From JAJXXT01 sp963764465 (lineage in GTDB: Bacteria; Pseudomonadota; Alphaproteobacteria; Acetobacterales; Acetobacteraceae): DNA of 64,000 nt. Numbering within the stretch: position 1 is the first letter of the stretch; each line of letters opens with the position of its first letter. Shown here piece by piece: positions 54,105-63,242 of the stretch. The DNA is taken from positions 1,178,001 through 1,242,000 of the forward strand of contig CAVXSO010000006.1 of the NCBI GenBank assembly GCA_963764465.1, written 5' to 3'. The notes under the pieces were generated by a model, which saw nothing but the letters and a program-made list of their open reading frames with translations, searched no databases and was not told the origin of the DNA. The position numbers were made by a program, and so were the translations under genes.

Positions 54105-55754
54105 TCACGCGGTGGCGGGTTGGCGCAGTTCGCCGGTGCGAAGATCCTGCAGCACTGCCTGGCTGGCGTTATGGCCGGCAATACCGGAGACGTAATTGCC
54201 GGGCCAGGTGCCGTTGCCGCTGAGGTAGAGACCCCGCGTCGGTGTGCGATAGGCGTGCAGGCCCGGCAGCGGACGCATCCAGAACATGTTCCAAGGCAGC
54301 GCATCGCCATGGGTGATGTTGGCCTCGACCAAGCCGAACTCCGCCTCGAACTGCGTCGGGTCGATGCAGCGGTAATCGATGATCTGGTTCGGCAGGTCAG
54401 GCATGTATTCGGCGAGCTTGGCGATGCACCGCTTTGCCCACATGTCGCGGACGGCGGACCAGTCGCCGTCGCGCAGATGATACGGTGCGTTACCGATATT
54501 CAGGCTCAGCACGTGCCGGCCGGGGGGAGCGAGCTCCGGCGAGGTCATTGACGGGCAGAGGCCCCAGATGACGGGCTTGTCGGACAGGCGGCCCTGGATC
54601 ATGTCGCCATGCGCTTCCTCCAGGTAGTCGATGTCGGGCGCGATGCGGAGTTGCGCGGTGGCGAGCAGCCGCGCCTGGGCGTCATCCTCCGCCGCGGCGT
54701 AGCGGGGCATGCCGTCCAGTGCGAGGACGATCTTGAAGGCGCGCCCGCGCATCGGCCGCCGGGCCATGCGATCGCCCAGATCCTTCCAGTCTGGATCGTC
54801 CTGCATCAGGTCGACCACCGTGGTGCGCGGGTTAAGGGCCGCGATGACGACGGGGGCCTCGATCTCCTCGCCAGTGTCGGTGACGACGCCGCGGACCGAA
54901 CCACCGCGGGTGAGGATGCGCGCCACCGGGGTCGCGAGCCGTACTACGCCGCCGCGCTGGCGCAGGCTGTCCGCCATGGCGCGCACGATGGCACCCATGC
55001 CTCCCGCCGGGAGGCCGGTCGAGCCGCGCAGCGGCATGCGGCGGGGGTCGTAATCCGCCGCCTGGCGCGCCGAGGCAAGCGAGAGCGGGCGGATCAGGAG
55101 ATTGATCGGGGTTCCCGGCGTCGATGGCATGACCTGGCCGCCCACGACCGCGAGCGGCGCGATCAGTGCCATGGTTTCGGGCGCAAGACCAAATTCCCGC
55201 ATCAGGTCGCGGGCGCTGCCGAAGAAGATGCGCGCGAAAGCCTCCTGGTCGTGCAGTGAGGTCAGGTTGCGCACTAGGCGCTGCAGATCCGGCGGCGGCT
55301 CGAACAGCGAGATGCCGAGACGGTCCGCGAAGTCCTGGAGATAGGCGAAAAAGGCGTCGTAGCGCCTAGCCTCGCCCGGCGCGAAACGCTCAAGCTGTTC
55401 GGCATTGCGCTGCGGGTCGCGCCAGCCGATGTAGAGCCTTCCGTCGTGCAGCGGGTGCACCAGGGTAGGGTCCGGGCGGACGAACCGCAGCCCATGCCGC
55501 TCCAGCTCCAGGTCCTGCACGATCTTCGGCTCGAGCGAGCCGGGCGAGTTCGTGATGGTCGAGAAATAGCCAGGCATGAACTCGAGCGTCGCCATCGGAC
55601 CACCCAGCCGCTCGGTCCGCTCGATGACCAGGACACGCAAGCCGGAGCCGGCGAGATAGCCAGCGGCAACCAGGCCGTTATGTCCGCCGCCCAGGACGAT
55701 CGCATCCCAGGCGCCGGCCACCTGCCTGTTGTCGAGCGTCGTCAATTCGTTCAC
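54105..55754 (-). CDS. FAD-dependent oxidoreductase (phytoene-desaturase-like)
   Basis: A 549-residue flavoprotein of the amine oxidase/carotenoid desaturase superfamily. The FAD motif is AIVLGGGHNGLVAAGYLAGSG (about 19), followed by VLVIERTERLGG. GLPAGGMGAIVRAMADSLRQ (about 250) and the C-terminal GLYLSGNGTWPGNYVSGIAGHNAS (about 515) are typical. There are no carotenoid genes nearby, so it more likely dehydrogenates or oxidises the substrate imported by the adjacent transporter. The GTG start at 55754 shares GTGA with the upstream binding-protein stop. Confidence 0.9.
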   Translation of the reverse strand: MNELTTLDNRQVAGAWDAIVLGGGHNGLVAAGYLAGSGLRVLVIERTERLGGPMATLEFMPGYFSTITNSPGSLEPKIVQDLELERHGLRFVRPDPTLVHPLHDGRLYIGWRDPQRNAEQLERFAPGEARRYDAFFAYLQDFADRLGISLFEPPPDLQRLVRNLTSLHDQEAFARIFFGSARDLMREFGLAPETMALIAPLAVVGGQVMPSTPGTPINLLIRPLSLASARQAADYDPRRMPLRGSTGLPAGGMGAIVRAMADSLRQRGGVVRLATPVARILTRGGSVRGVVTDTGEEIEAPVVIAALNPRTTVVDLMQDDPDWKDLGDRMARRPMRGRAFKIVLALDGMPRYAAAEDDAQARLLATAQLRIAPDIDYLEEAHGDMIQGRLSDKPVIWGLCPSMTSPELAPPGRHVLSLNIGNAPYHLRDGDWSAVRDMWAKRCIAKLAEYMPDLPNQIIDYRCIDPTQFEAEFGLVEANITHGDALPWNMFWMRPLPGLHAYRTPTRGLYLSGNGTWPGNYVSGIAGHNASQAVLQDLRTGELRQPATA

Positions 55755-56740
55755 TTCGGAAGCAGCGCGTTCGTGTAGTAGTCGCTCACCGGCCGGTTGG
55801 AGCTGATTTCGTTGACGGACTTGAGAATGGAGACGAGGCGGTCCCATTCCGTGGCGCTTTGCTGTCCCCAGCTCGGGTCCATGGGGGGCGTGGACAGCGC
55901 CATCACACCCTGGATGTAATCGGCGCAGCGATCGACGGAGCCCGCCAGATGCACCTGCGTCTGCATGAACGCGCAGGCCGCTTTGGGGTCCTTCGCCTCG
56001 TCGATGAAGCCGCGCCGCGTGGCGGCAAGAAACTTGGTGACGTCATCGGGATGCGCCTTGATGAAGGCATCGTTGACGGCGAAGCCGAAGCCGATCAGGG
56101 GTACGCCGTTCTTCGATAGCAGCAATGTTTCCGGCTGCTGGCCGGTGGCGCGGACATAGGCGTCGAACGCCGGCGCGTCGCCGCTGACCACATCGATGCT
56201 GCCCGAGAATAGCGCCGCCGTCTTGGCTGAGGCGTCGAGCGAGATGATGTTGAGCTTGTCGAGCGGGATATGGTTCTCGCGGGTGAAGATCTTGAGGCTC
56301 AGCTCGTCCGAACCGCCTGGCGTGCTGCCGATCTTGGGGCCGATCAGCGATTGGGGACCGGTGAGCGTGACATGGCCCTTGATACCAACGAAGGAGGCGC
56401 TGGACTGGTGCTGATAGATCCCCACCACCTTGATCGGCGCGCCCTTGCCGATGACCTGGGCGGCGTTGGTGATGTTGAGGTGCGCGATGTCGAAGCTGCC
56501 CTGGCCCAGGATGATGGCGGTGGTAGCGGAGCCCCGCCCCTGCTCGATGTCGACGTCGAGCCCGGCGTCCTTGTAGTAGCCGCGCGCCTTCGCGATCAGG
56601 AAGGCGGCATGGTAGGGCAGCCATGACCAGTCGAGCAGCAGGCGCACGCGGTCCTGCGCCTGCGCGGCCGGGCCGCCCAGCAGAACGCCGAGCGCGACGG
56701 CGCCCGCCAGAGCGGCCTTGTTCCTCACCCGTCCCAGCAT
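55751..56740 (-). CDS. NMT1/ThiY-like ABC transporter substrate-binding protein
   Basis: Periplasmic binding protein of the NMT1/SsuA family, 329 residues. The signal peptide is AALAGAVALGVLLGGPAAQA with cleavage near QDRVR. The mature part starts VRLLLDWSWLPYHAAFLIAKARGYY, matching the pyrimidine/taurine/aromatic group, then VDIEQGRGSATTAIILGQGSFDIA and SGSIDVVSGDAPAFDAYV. Ligands in this family include thiamine precursors, sulfonates, nitrate and aromatics; this one is unknown. Confidence 0.92.
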   Translation of the reverse strand: MLGRVRNKAALAGAVALGVLLGGPAAQAQDRVRLLLDWSWLPYHAAFLIAKARGYYKDAGLDVDIEQGRGSATTAIILGQGSFDIAHLNITNAAQVIGKGAPIKVVGIYQHQSSASFVGIKGHVTLTGPQSLIGPKIGSTPGGSDELSLKIFTRENHIPLDKLNIISLDASAKTAALFSGSIDVVSGDAPAFDAYVRATGQQPETLLLSKNGVPLIGFGFAVNDAFIKAHPDDVTKFLAATRRGFIDEAKDPKAACAFMQTQVHLAGSVDRCADYIQGVMALSTPPMDPSWGQQSATEWDRLVSILKSVNEISSNRPVSDYYTNALLPK

Positions 56741-56786
56741 CGTGATACCCTCCCCCTATGTTGGCGTGACCAGTGTGTTCGTGACG

Positions 56787-57605
56787 TCAGGCGATGTTAC
56801 GGTCGCTGCCGCGTTGGCTCGCGTGCCAGGGGAGCGAGCGGCGCTCGACCCATTCCGCGAATTTCCAAATCAGGACGCCGAAGACCGAGAAGACGGCGAC
56901 CGCCGCGAACGCCAGCGGCGTTTCCATGTCACCCACGGATTCCACGAGCAGGTGGCCGAGGCCGCGATTGGAGGCGACAAACTCGCCGATCACGGCACCC
57001 ACCGGTGCCAGGGTGACGGAGAGCTTGATGCCGGTGAAGATGCTCGGCAGCGCGCCGGGAAGACGAATCTTGACGAGGCTCTGCCATGGCGTGGCGCGCA
57101 TTGAGCGGACCATCTGCAGCAGCTCGGGGTCCGCCCCGCGCAGCCCGGCGATCGTGTTCACCACGATCGGGAAGAAGGTGAAGGTAACAACGAAGAAGAT
57201 CTCGCTGCGCATGCCGAAGCCGAACCAGATCAGGAAGAGTGGCGCGACGACCACCTTAGGGACGGCGTGGGCGACGACGAGCCAGGGCGTCAGCATCCGG
57301 TCAAGGGTGCGCGACACCGCGACCAAGGCGCCCGCGACGACGCCGAGCACGAGGGAGATCGTGAAGCCCATCGCCGAGGCCGCGATAGTGACGCCGAGCT
57401 CGGACATTAGCAGCCCGAAATTGCCGATCAGCGCCGAGAGCACAAGCGACGGCGGCGGGAAGACATAGGTAGGCAGGCGGGTGGCGCGCGCCGCCAACTC
57501 CCAGGCGGCGATGCCGACGGCGAAGCTGAGCAGCGGCGGTAGCAGGTTACCGCCGAGCCGGCGCATGGCGCGCGGGCGAGTGACGGCGGGGATCGTGGCG
57601 CTCAT
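56787..57605 (-). CDS. ABC transporter permease (SsuC/TauC-like)
   Basis: Inner-membrane permease of 272 residues with about six helices. The conserved loop region is MVRSMRATPWQSLVKIRLPGALPSIFTGIKLSVTLAPVGAV, characteristic of nitrate/sulfonate/taurine-type importers. Its ATG at 57605 shares ATGA with the ATPase stop upstream, so the two are coupled. It serves the same system as the binding protein at 55751-56740. Confidence 0.93.
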   Translation of the reverse strand: MSATIPAVTRPRAMRRLGGNLLPPLLSFAVGIAAWELAARATRLPTYVFPPPSLVLSALIGNFGLLMSELGVTIAASAMGFTISLVLGVVAGALVAVSRTLDRMLTPWLVVAHAVPKVVVAPLFLIWFGFGMRSEIFFVVTFTFFPIVVNTIAGLRGADPELLQMVRSMRATPWQSLVKIRLPGALPSIFTGIKLSVTLAPVGAVIGEFVASNRGLGHLLVESVGDMETPLAFAAVAVFSVFGVLIWKFAEWVERRSLPWHASQRGSDRNIA

Positions 57606-58426
57606 CCTACGAGGATCCCCGCGCGCTCGAAATGCAGGCGGATCCGACGCACAACGTCGGTGAACTCGGGGGTTTCGCGCAGGCCCAGGTGACGCGGGCG
57701 GGGAAAGTCCAGCGCGATCTCGTCCAGCACGGCGCCAGGACGGCCGGACATGACGATGACCCGGTCCGCGAGAAACACAGCCTCGAGGATGCTATGGGTG
57801 ATCAACAGCATCGTTACGTTCTCGGCGATCTGCACCTGTTGCAGCAGCACGTTCATCTGGTCGCGCGTCAGCGCGTCGAGCGCGCTGAACGGCTCGTCGA
57901 GCAGCATGAACGCGGGCTGGGTCAGCAGCGCGCGGGCGATGGCGGCGCGCTGGCGCATGCCGCCGGAAAGTTCCCAGGGATGGCGGTGGGCAAAGGCGGC
58001 GATTCCGAGCTCCTCGAGCAGCGCCATCGCCCGCGCGCGCGCGGCGTGCTTGTCGAGACCGCGGATCTCGGCGGGCAGCATTACGTTGTCGAGGATGCTG
58101 CGCCAATCCAGCAGCAGGTCGCGCTGGAAGACGATGCCTGCGTCGGCGACCGGCTGGGTGACGGACTGCCCGTCGATTAGCACGCGGCCGACCGTGGGCA
58201 TCTCGAGGCCGGCAATGAGTTTGAGCAGTGTGCTCTTGCCGCAGCCGCTGGGCCCGACGATGCTGAGCGCCTCACCCTGGCGCAGCTGCACGGTGATCGG
58301 CAGTAGCGCCTCGACCCGGTCCGCACCCTGACCGTAGCTGTGCCCGACGCCGCGCAGCTGGATGTCGTGTCCGCGCGCCGCGGATGGGCGTTCGGCATCG
58401 CCGGCAGGCCCGGCGGGCTGCGTCAC
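57602..58426 (-). CDS. ABC transporter ATPase (SsuB/TauB-like)
   Basis: First gene of the operon, 274 residues: Walker A IVGPSGCGKSTLLKLIAGL, Q-loop VFQRDLLLDWRSI, signature LSGGMRQRAAIARALL, Walker B FMLLDEPFSALDALTRDQ and switch LLITHSILEAVFLADRV. The sequence is typical of nitrate/taurine/aromatic importers. The GTG start at 58426 follows a 330-base gap holding a LacI-type palindrome. Confidence 0.94.
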   Translation of the reverse strand: MTQPAGPAGDAERPSAARGHDIQLRGVGHSYGQGADRVEALLPITVQLRQGEALSIVGPSGCGKSTLLKLIAGLEMPTVGRVLIDGQSVTQPVADAGIVFQRDLLLDWRSILDNVMLPAEIRGLDKHAARARAMALLEELGIAAFAHRHPWELSGGMRQRAAIARALLTQPAFMLLDEPFSALDALTRDQMNVLLQQVQIAENVTMLLITHSILEAVFLADRVIVMSGRPGAVLDEIALDFPRPRHLGLRETPEFTDVVRRIRLHFERAGILVG

Positions 58427-58758
58427 CGCAGCCTCGACTGACGTCGGGAGGGAACCATCTTGGCAGCGCTTCGTTCAGCTCATATCGGTTCTTGGAATTA
58501 TTTGTAAACGTTTTCTCAGCTGGCGCAATCACCATGCTGCCCGTCTCTCTGGAGCAGATCCACGCCTTGCCACTAGGCAGCAGCGAAGCTCGCCCCGTCA
58601 CCCGTCTCGGATTTCTCGACCGGCTCCGCCGTGGTGGCGCTGCCGTGTAGAACCTGCCCCGTAGCGCCTCCTTCCACTCGTGTGAAAAGATTGCACCACC
58701 AAACTTCGGGGTCAAACACATAATCCACCTCTCCGGAATTGCGGCGGATCAATGCGGT
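58427..58758. other. Promoter-containing gap between the ABC operon and the phage module
   Basis: 332 bases without a gene. It holds the LacI-type palindrome at 58502-58515 and presumably the minus-strand operon promoter. The part from about 58650 to 58758 lies downstream of the terminase stop and has no recognised structure. This is the junction between catabolic cargo and phage-like genes; no repeat or transposon end was seen. Confidence 0.5.
58502..58515. promoter_or_regulatory. LacI-family operator-like palindrome upstream of the ABC operon
   Basis: TTGTAAACGTTTTC is centred on CG with AAACGTTT as a perfect core, the classical LacI/GalR-type operator pattern. It lies 76 bases upstream of the first gene of the operon that encodes a LacI-family regulator, which is where a repressor site would be expected. 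No clear -35/-10 pair was identified. Confidence 0.5.
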
Positions 58759-60174
58759 TCAACCCGCCAGCTGCTCCCAGATCCAGAGCCCAGACCGGCC
58801 GTGCTGGAGTGCTTGGCTGATGGAATCGACCTGATCGTCGTAACGACTGGCCGGAAAGGCAAACAGCTCCTCTTCGAGCTCAGGAAGCCACGCGGCTTGG
58901 GTGGGGAAATAGATCTGCCCGGCCTCGAACATGGCCGAGACCATGGACATGCGTGAGATCTTGTCCCGGTCGGCACGGACCGCCTTCAGGCCCGGCACGG
59001 CGCCGCGTAGCTCCTGCAGCAGCCCAATAGCGGTGCCGGATTCCTCGATGAAGATCTGGCGCGGTTGCCACCGAGCGGCCAGCTGCTGGACCTTCCGCTT
59101 AAGTGACGGGTAGTCGACGCGACCGCGCCACACGTCGAGAAGCAACCAGCGCCGGTCCCGGGTCTGCAGCCACGTCGTGCACACCGACCAATCGTTGTCC
59201 GGGCCGCCTTTGCCCGCTGTATCCCAGCTCTGCACGACGCCGAGGCATACGTCCTCCGGCGGTAGCTCAACATACCGCGGCACCCACGCCCGCTTTATCA
59301 TGGCGCCACCAGGCGGCACCGGAGCTTGCTGATATTGGGCCGAGAAGACGTCCGAGCCGAGCTGCAACCGCAATGCTTCCAACGTCGCCAGCGGCTCGCG
59401 CTCCGGCGCCAACGTGTCGCCAGCGACCCGACGGTGAAACCGATGACGGCCGACGGGGATATCCTCGTCGCACTCCGCGATGGCCGGAAGGCTGAGGACC
59501 GTCCAGTCATCGGAAAGGCTCTGCACGTAACCGCAGAGATCCTCGATGTGGACCCGTTGGGCGACGATGATAATGGCGCCGGTGCGCTTGTCGTCCAGCC
59601 GCGAGAGGAGCGTGTTGATGAACCATGTGTTGGCCGCATTTCGCTTGAGGTCGGAGCCGGCGTCCGTCGCCTTCAGCGGGTCATCGATGACGATGATGTC
59701 ACCACCTCGGCCAGTCAGTGTACCGCCGACGGACGTCGACAAACGGTAACCGCGCGCCGTCAGCTCGACCTCGTCTTCCGTGTCCTTGCGCCGGCTAATC
59801 CGCGTGCATCGAAACGTTTCTCGATACCATGGGCTGCCAAGCACAGCACGGAAATCGTTGGCATGCTTGTGCGCGAGGTCATTCGAATAACTCACGCAGA
59901 TGATGCGGCGCGTCGGGTCGTGGCCGAGAAGGAAGGCCGGCCACGCGACCGAGACCATCACGGACTTTAGGGATCTCGGCGGCAAGTTAATGATCAGGCG
60001 CTTGATCTCGCCGCGCCTTACCTGTTCGAGGCGATACGCAATCGCGTCGAGGTAGTAGCCTGGCACAAAGCGCTGGCCGGGGGTTAGTGTCTGAAACACC
60101 TTCTGCGTAAAGCTCATAAAGTCGTGGCGCAGGATTGCCTGCAGCTCAACCTTGCGGGTGGTCGGTTTGCTCAC
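58759..60174 (-). CDS. Phage terminase large subunit
   Basis: DNA-packaging motor protein, 471 residues. The N-terminal ATPase has IKRLIINLPPRSLKSVMVSV (Walker A-like), ICVSYSNDLAHKHANDFR, GRGGDIIVIDDPLKATDA (Walker B-like) and GAIIIVAQRVHIEDL. The C-terminal nuclease domain holds QSWDTAGKGGPDNDWSV, IFIEESGTAIGLLQEL and SRYDDQVDSISQAL. The GTG start at 60174 shares GTGA with the DUF5681 gene stop, so they are one unit. No portal, capsid or tail gene follows. Confidence 0.95.
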   Translation of the reverse strand: MSKPTTRKVELQAILRHDFMSFTQKVFQTLTPGQRFVPGYYLDAIAYRLEQVRRGEIKRLIINLPPRSLKSVMVSVAWPAFLLGHDPTRRIICVSYSNDLAHKHANDFRAVLGSPWYRETFRCTRISRRKDTEDEVELTARGYRLSTSVGGTLTGRGGDIIVIDDPLKATDAGSDLKRNAANTWFINTLLSRLDDKRTGAIIIVAQRVHIEDLCGYVQSLSDDWTVLSLPAIAECDEDIPVGRHRFHRRVAGDTLAPEREPLATLEALRLQLGSDVFSAQYQQAPVPPGGAMIKRAWVPRYVELPPEDVCLGVVQSWDTAGKGGPDNDWSVCTTWLQTRDRRWLLLDVWRGRVDYPSLKRKVQQLAARWQPRQIFIEESGTAIGLLQELRGAVPGLKAVRADRDKISRMSMVSAMFEAGQIYFPTQAAWLPELEEELFAFPASRYDDQVDSISQALQHGRSGLWIWEQLAG

Positions 60175-60698
60175 GTTTTCGCCTTGCGCTTTGGCGCCGC
60201 GACCGAATGCCGGTCTCTCCTCGACGCCTGATGAGCCGCGTCGGGACCTTTCGACTGTGCTGGCGTCCACCGAAGGCCGCGGCGTGCCAGAAAGCCCGCG
60301 ACGATCGCCTCGTCGTCGGGAGATAGCCCGGCATCGTCTGCCCTCGTGTCGGAGTTGGCGGGATGCCGGGACAGCAAAGCGAACAGCAAACGCATCGCCG
60401 ACGGATCCCGTCGCGCAGCGTCGTTCACCAGGCCGCGGATGATCGCCTCGCGCATCGAAATTGTGTGGCGCTTGCCCGCATCGTTGATCTTCACACGCAT
60501 GTCGAGGGTGCGCTCGAGGATGGTTGCCACGTCCTGGCGTTTCTTGGGGCGGCCGTTCGGATTGCCGCTCCTCCCTGGCACAAAGCGGGAAGCCACTGGA
60601 GGGCGACCGTATCCGACGTCGTAGCTACCCCTCGTCGACTTCGCATCGTCCGCCCGAGGTGAGGGGGCGCCGTTGCCACTTGTGCCCGAAAGCGGCAC
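60171..60698 (-). CDS. DUF5681 protein, likely terminase small-subunit-like partner
   Basis: A 175-residue protein with the DUF5681 signature FVPGRSGNPNGRPKKRQ, then a helical region (VATILERTLDMRVKI, ISMREAIIRGLVNDAARRD, RLLFALLSRHPA) and a basic tail. Such proteins commonly precede terminase large-subunit genes and may act as the DNA-recognition (small) subunit; this role is an inference. The start is GTG at 60698. The methyltransferase gene ends 21 bases upstream. Confidence 0.87.
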   Translation of the reverse strand: MPLSGTSGNGAPSPRADDAKSTRGSYDVGYGRPPVASRFVPGRSGNPNGRPKKRQDVATILERTLDMRVKINDAGKRHTISMREAIIRGLVNDAARRDPSAMRLLFALLSRHPANSDTRADDAGLSPDDEAIVAGFLARRGLRWTPAQSKGPDAAHQASRRDRHSVAAPKRKAKT

Positions 60699-60719
60699 CG
60701 ATCGACGGCGTCCGGCGCT

Positions 60720-62148
60720 TCATCGCGATCGCCTGGGAGTGCGGCGGCTCGCTCGCTCGGCCTGGACTTCCTCGAAGGTGCGACCGTCACCTTCGAGTAT
60801 GGCGTCGCGGCGGGTGTAAGATTGCCACCGACGCACGGCCACATCCACATACACGGGGTCGAATTCAAGGCCGTAACATACACGGCCGACCTTATCTGCG
60901 GAAAGCAACGTCGTGCCAGAACCCAGGAAGACGTCGAGCACCAAGTCGCCGGCAATGGAACAGTCACGGAGTGCGTCGGCGACAAGCACCACCGGCTTGA
61001 CAGTCGGGTGCATGGCCAGCTCCTCCTGCCGACCGGCCTTGAAGCTATTGGCGCCCGGGTATGTCCAGACATTCGAGCGCGAGCGTCCATGCGCGCCCAA
61101 CGCGATTGCGTTGCGATGAGGGCCTTTTCCTACCTTGAAGACGAAGATCAGCTCATGCTGGGAACGATAGAAGGAGCCCTTGCCCAGGCGTGGTCTTGTT
61201 CCACACCACCACGTTCTTCAGTTCCGTAAACACGGCAAGTCCGGCTTCGTGCAGATCCACCATGTGTCGCCAGTCCATGCACACGTAGGCGATCGCACCG
61301 TCGAAGGCGGATCGCGCGGTATGCCCGAGGGTCGTCCGCAGGAAGGCGCGAAACTCGGCGGTCGTCATCTCGCCACTGGCGAAAGCAAACGGGCGGTGCT
61401 TGACGCGGCCGCGCCCTTGGACGTGCCCGGCGATGGGCACGTTGTAGGGAGGATCGGTGAATATGACACGCGCTCGACGGCCGCCCATTAGCATGTCCAC
61501 GTCGTCACCACACTGCGCATCCCCGCAGAAAACCCGATGCGGTCCGAGGCACCAAAGGTCGCAAGGCCGGGTGCACCCGGGACCGGATCGGACGGGGACT
61601 TCATCGACCGGGTCGGTCGTTGCAGGTCCGTGATCGGCGAATAGGGCGTCGAGCTCGGGCGGCTCGAACCCCGTAATTGTGAGATCCAATTCGAGCTCCG
61701 GCAGCAGGACAGCAAGTTCGCCGAGTTCTGCCGCGAGCGCCTGTCGGTCCCAACCGGCGCCTTGCGCGATCCGGTTATCCGCTAGTACGAATGCGCGCTT
61801 CTGCGCATCGCTAAGATCCGTGGCACGGATGGCCGGCACCGTGGTCATTCCGAGGAATTTCGCGGCCTCGAGCCGCCCGTGTCCAGCCAGCACCACGTCG
61901 TCTTCGTCGACGACGACTGGGATGAGAAAGCCGAAGGCCGCGATACTGTCAGCGATTTGGCGGATTTGGCGTTTCGCGTGGGTGCGGGCATTCCGAGTGT
62001 TTGACCGGAGGCCGACGACAGCGCGTTCGGTGATCGAGATGGCGCCGGTCTGAGTGCGCAGCCGGTTGGCATCGGGCCGCAAACTGGGCCGCCCTGGTGT
62101 CCGTCGCGTCACCACAATCAAATTCTCCGCCCAAACTGGCCGCCGCAT
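60720..62148 (-). pseudogene. ParB-domain DNA methyltransferase, frameshifted in this sequence
   Basis: Adenine or cytosine-N4 DNA methyltransferase with an N-terminal ParB/sulfiredoxin-like domain, a fusion common in phages. The ParB part is IRQIADSIAAFGFLIPVVVDEDDVVLAGHGRLEAAKFLG (about 60-100). The catalytic motif is VIFTDPPYNVPIAGHVQG. The frame breaks at NKTTPGQG, near 61195, through one surplus G in GGG. The rest (FYRSQHELIFVFKVGKG, HPTVKPVVLVADALRDCS, DVFLGSGTTLLSADKV, the SAM-binding FxGxG) continues to 60720. DPPY before FxGxG is the beta-type order. Whole length would be about 475 residues. Confidence 0.87.
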
Positions 62149-62190
62149 CCCGGCAGCGGGCGCTGTTTTGCAGGCGAACCCGGCGAACGG

Positions 62191-62871
62191 CTAATACAAA
62201 GAAGATCGCGCCTGGGACTGCCTATTTGTCCCTTGCGGGCGCATCTCGTCGGCCACGCGGCGCATCAGGCGATCGCCATAGTTGCCGACGCCCAAGGCAT
62301 CAAACACCTCGCCCAGGAATCTAGGCCAAGCGCCCGAGCGGGTAGAATCCACCGGATTTGTCGTATAGGTCGGGCGGAGGCCAGTAACGTCCTGGTACAA
62401 GCGGCCGGCTGCCCGGGCGACCAGGAGACGATACGCGTCCGGCTTGGGACCACGCTTCACGCCGGGCTGTCCCTCAGGGAGCTTGGCTCGGGTAACCTGA
62501 GCCAACACTGCCTCAAGCTGGTTTATAAACATCTTCCGATTGAAACCGACCCGGGCGAGAGCCTTGATGGCGGGCTCGTGCAAATTCGCAACGGCCACGT
62601 GGAGCACCTGCACACCTTTGATCAGCTGTTGCAGCTCGCGTTCGGTGGTGGCCACCCCGGCATCGGAGAACGCCGGCGGCGGGGTCATGAGCTCCCTTGG
62701 TGCGACTTGATGCAATGCCACCAGTGCGTTGATCGCTCCCTCGATCTTGGAGCTGAGACGGCGTTTTCCTGAGAGCCGCCGGCATGCCGCCCGCAGCACC
62801 CTCACGGCCATCACACGGTCAAACTCGGCGGCGGATCCCGATATCGCAGCCTGATCGATGGCATCGCGCAT
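62191..62871 (-). CDS. Phage-associated hypothetical protein
   Basis: No family recognised. The 226 residues are mostly helical and basic: AMRVLRAACRRLSGKRRLSSK-like N-terminus, ELQQLIKGVQVLHVAVANLH, AKLPEGQPGVKRGPKPDAYRLL and FLGEVFDALGVGNYGDRLMRR. The last third resembles accessory proteins found before methyltransferase/terminase modules of alphaproteobacterial prophages. It is first in the minus-strand phage-like unit, 42 bases upstream of the methyltransferase. Confidence 0.7.
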   Translation of the reverse strand: MRDAIDQAAISGSAAEFDRVMAVRVLRAACRRLSGKRRLSSKIEGAINALVALHQVAPRELMTPPPAFSDAGVATTERELQQLIKGVQVLHVAVANLHEPAIKALARVGFNRKMFINQLEAVLAQVTRAKLPEGQPGVKRGPKPDAYRLLVARAAGRLYQDVTGLRPTYTTNPVDSTRSGAWPRFLGEVFDALGVGNYGDRLMRRVADEMRPQGTNRQSQARSSLY

Positions 62872-63242
62872 GACCGCTCACCTGGCAAAGGACGCACATC
62901 CCGAGGCGCAGGGCATGGCCGACCAACGTTCGGCCAAGGCCCAAGCACGGCGCCGGACCGCTGATTAGCATTGGATCTAGCCGTAGGGTTAGGCCCGCCG
63001 CATTTGCGCGCCGCGATGAAAGGCGCTGACACTGGGAAGCTTTCGATTCCCTGCTGTATCCTTGATCCGGCTGACACTTTCCCTATTGCGATGAGTAGGG
63101 AATTTGACCCGGAACGCGCTGATAAGCCTCGCTAATTGCACGGCAGAATTGGCCACGGAGCGCCAAAATGCGCGAAATTCCCTGTTCTTTCCCAGCAAAA
63201 CAGGGAACCCCTGCCGGAGACGAGTTCGCTACTGACTACGCG
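62872..63242. other. Gap before the second attachment region
   Basis: 371 bases without a convincing gene. It should hold the promoter of the minus-strand phage-like unit. Just before the att-like copy it contains a comparatively AT-rich stretch (GAGTAGGGAATTTGACC near 63090). Nothing else is recognised. Confidence 0.5.
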
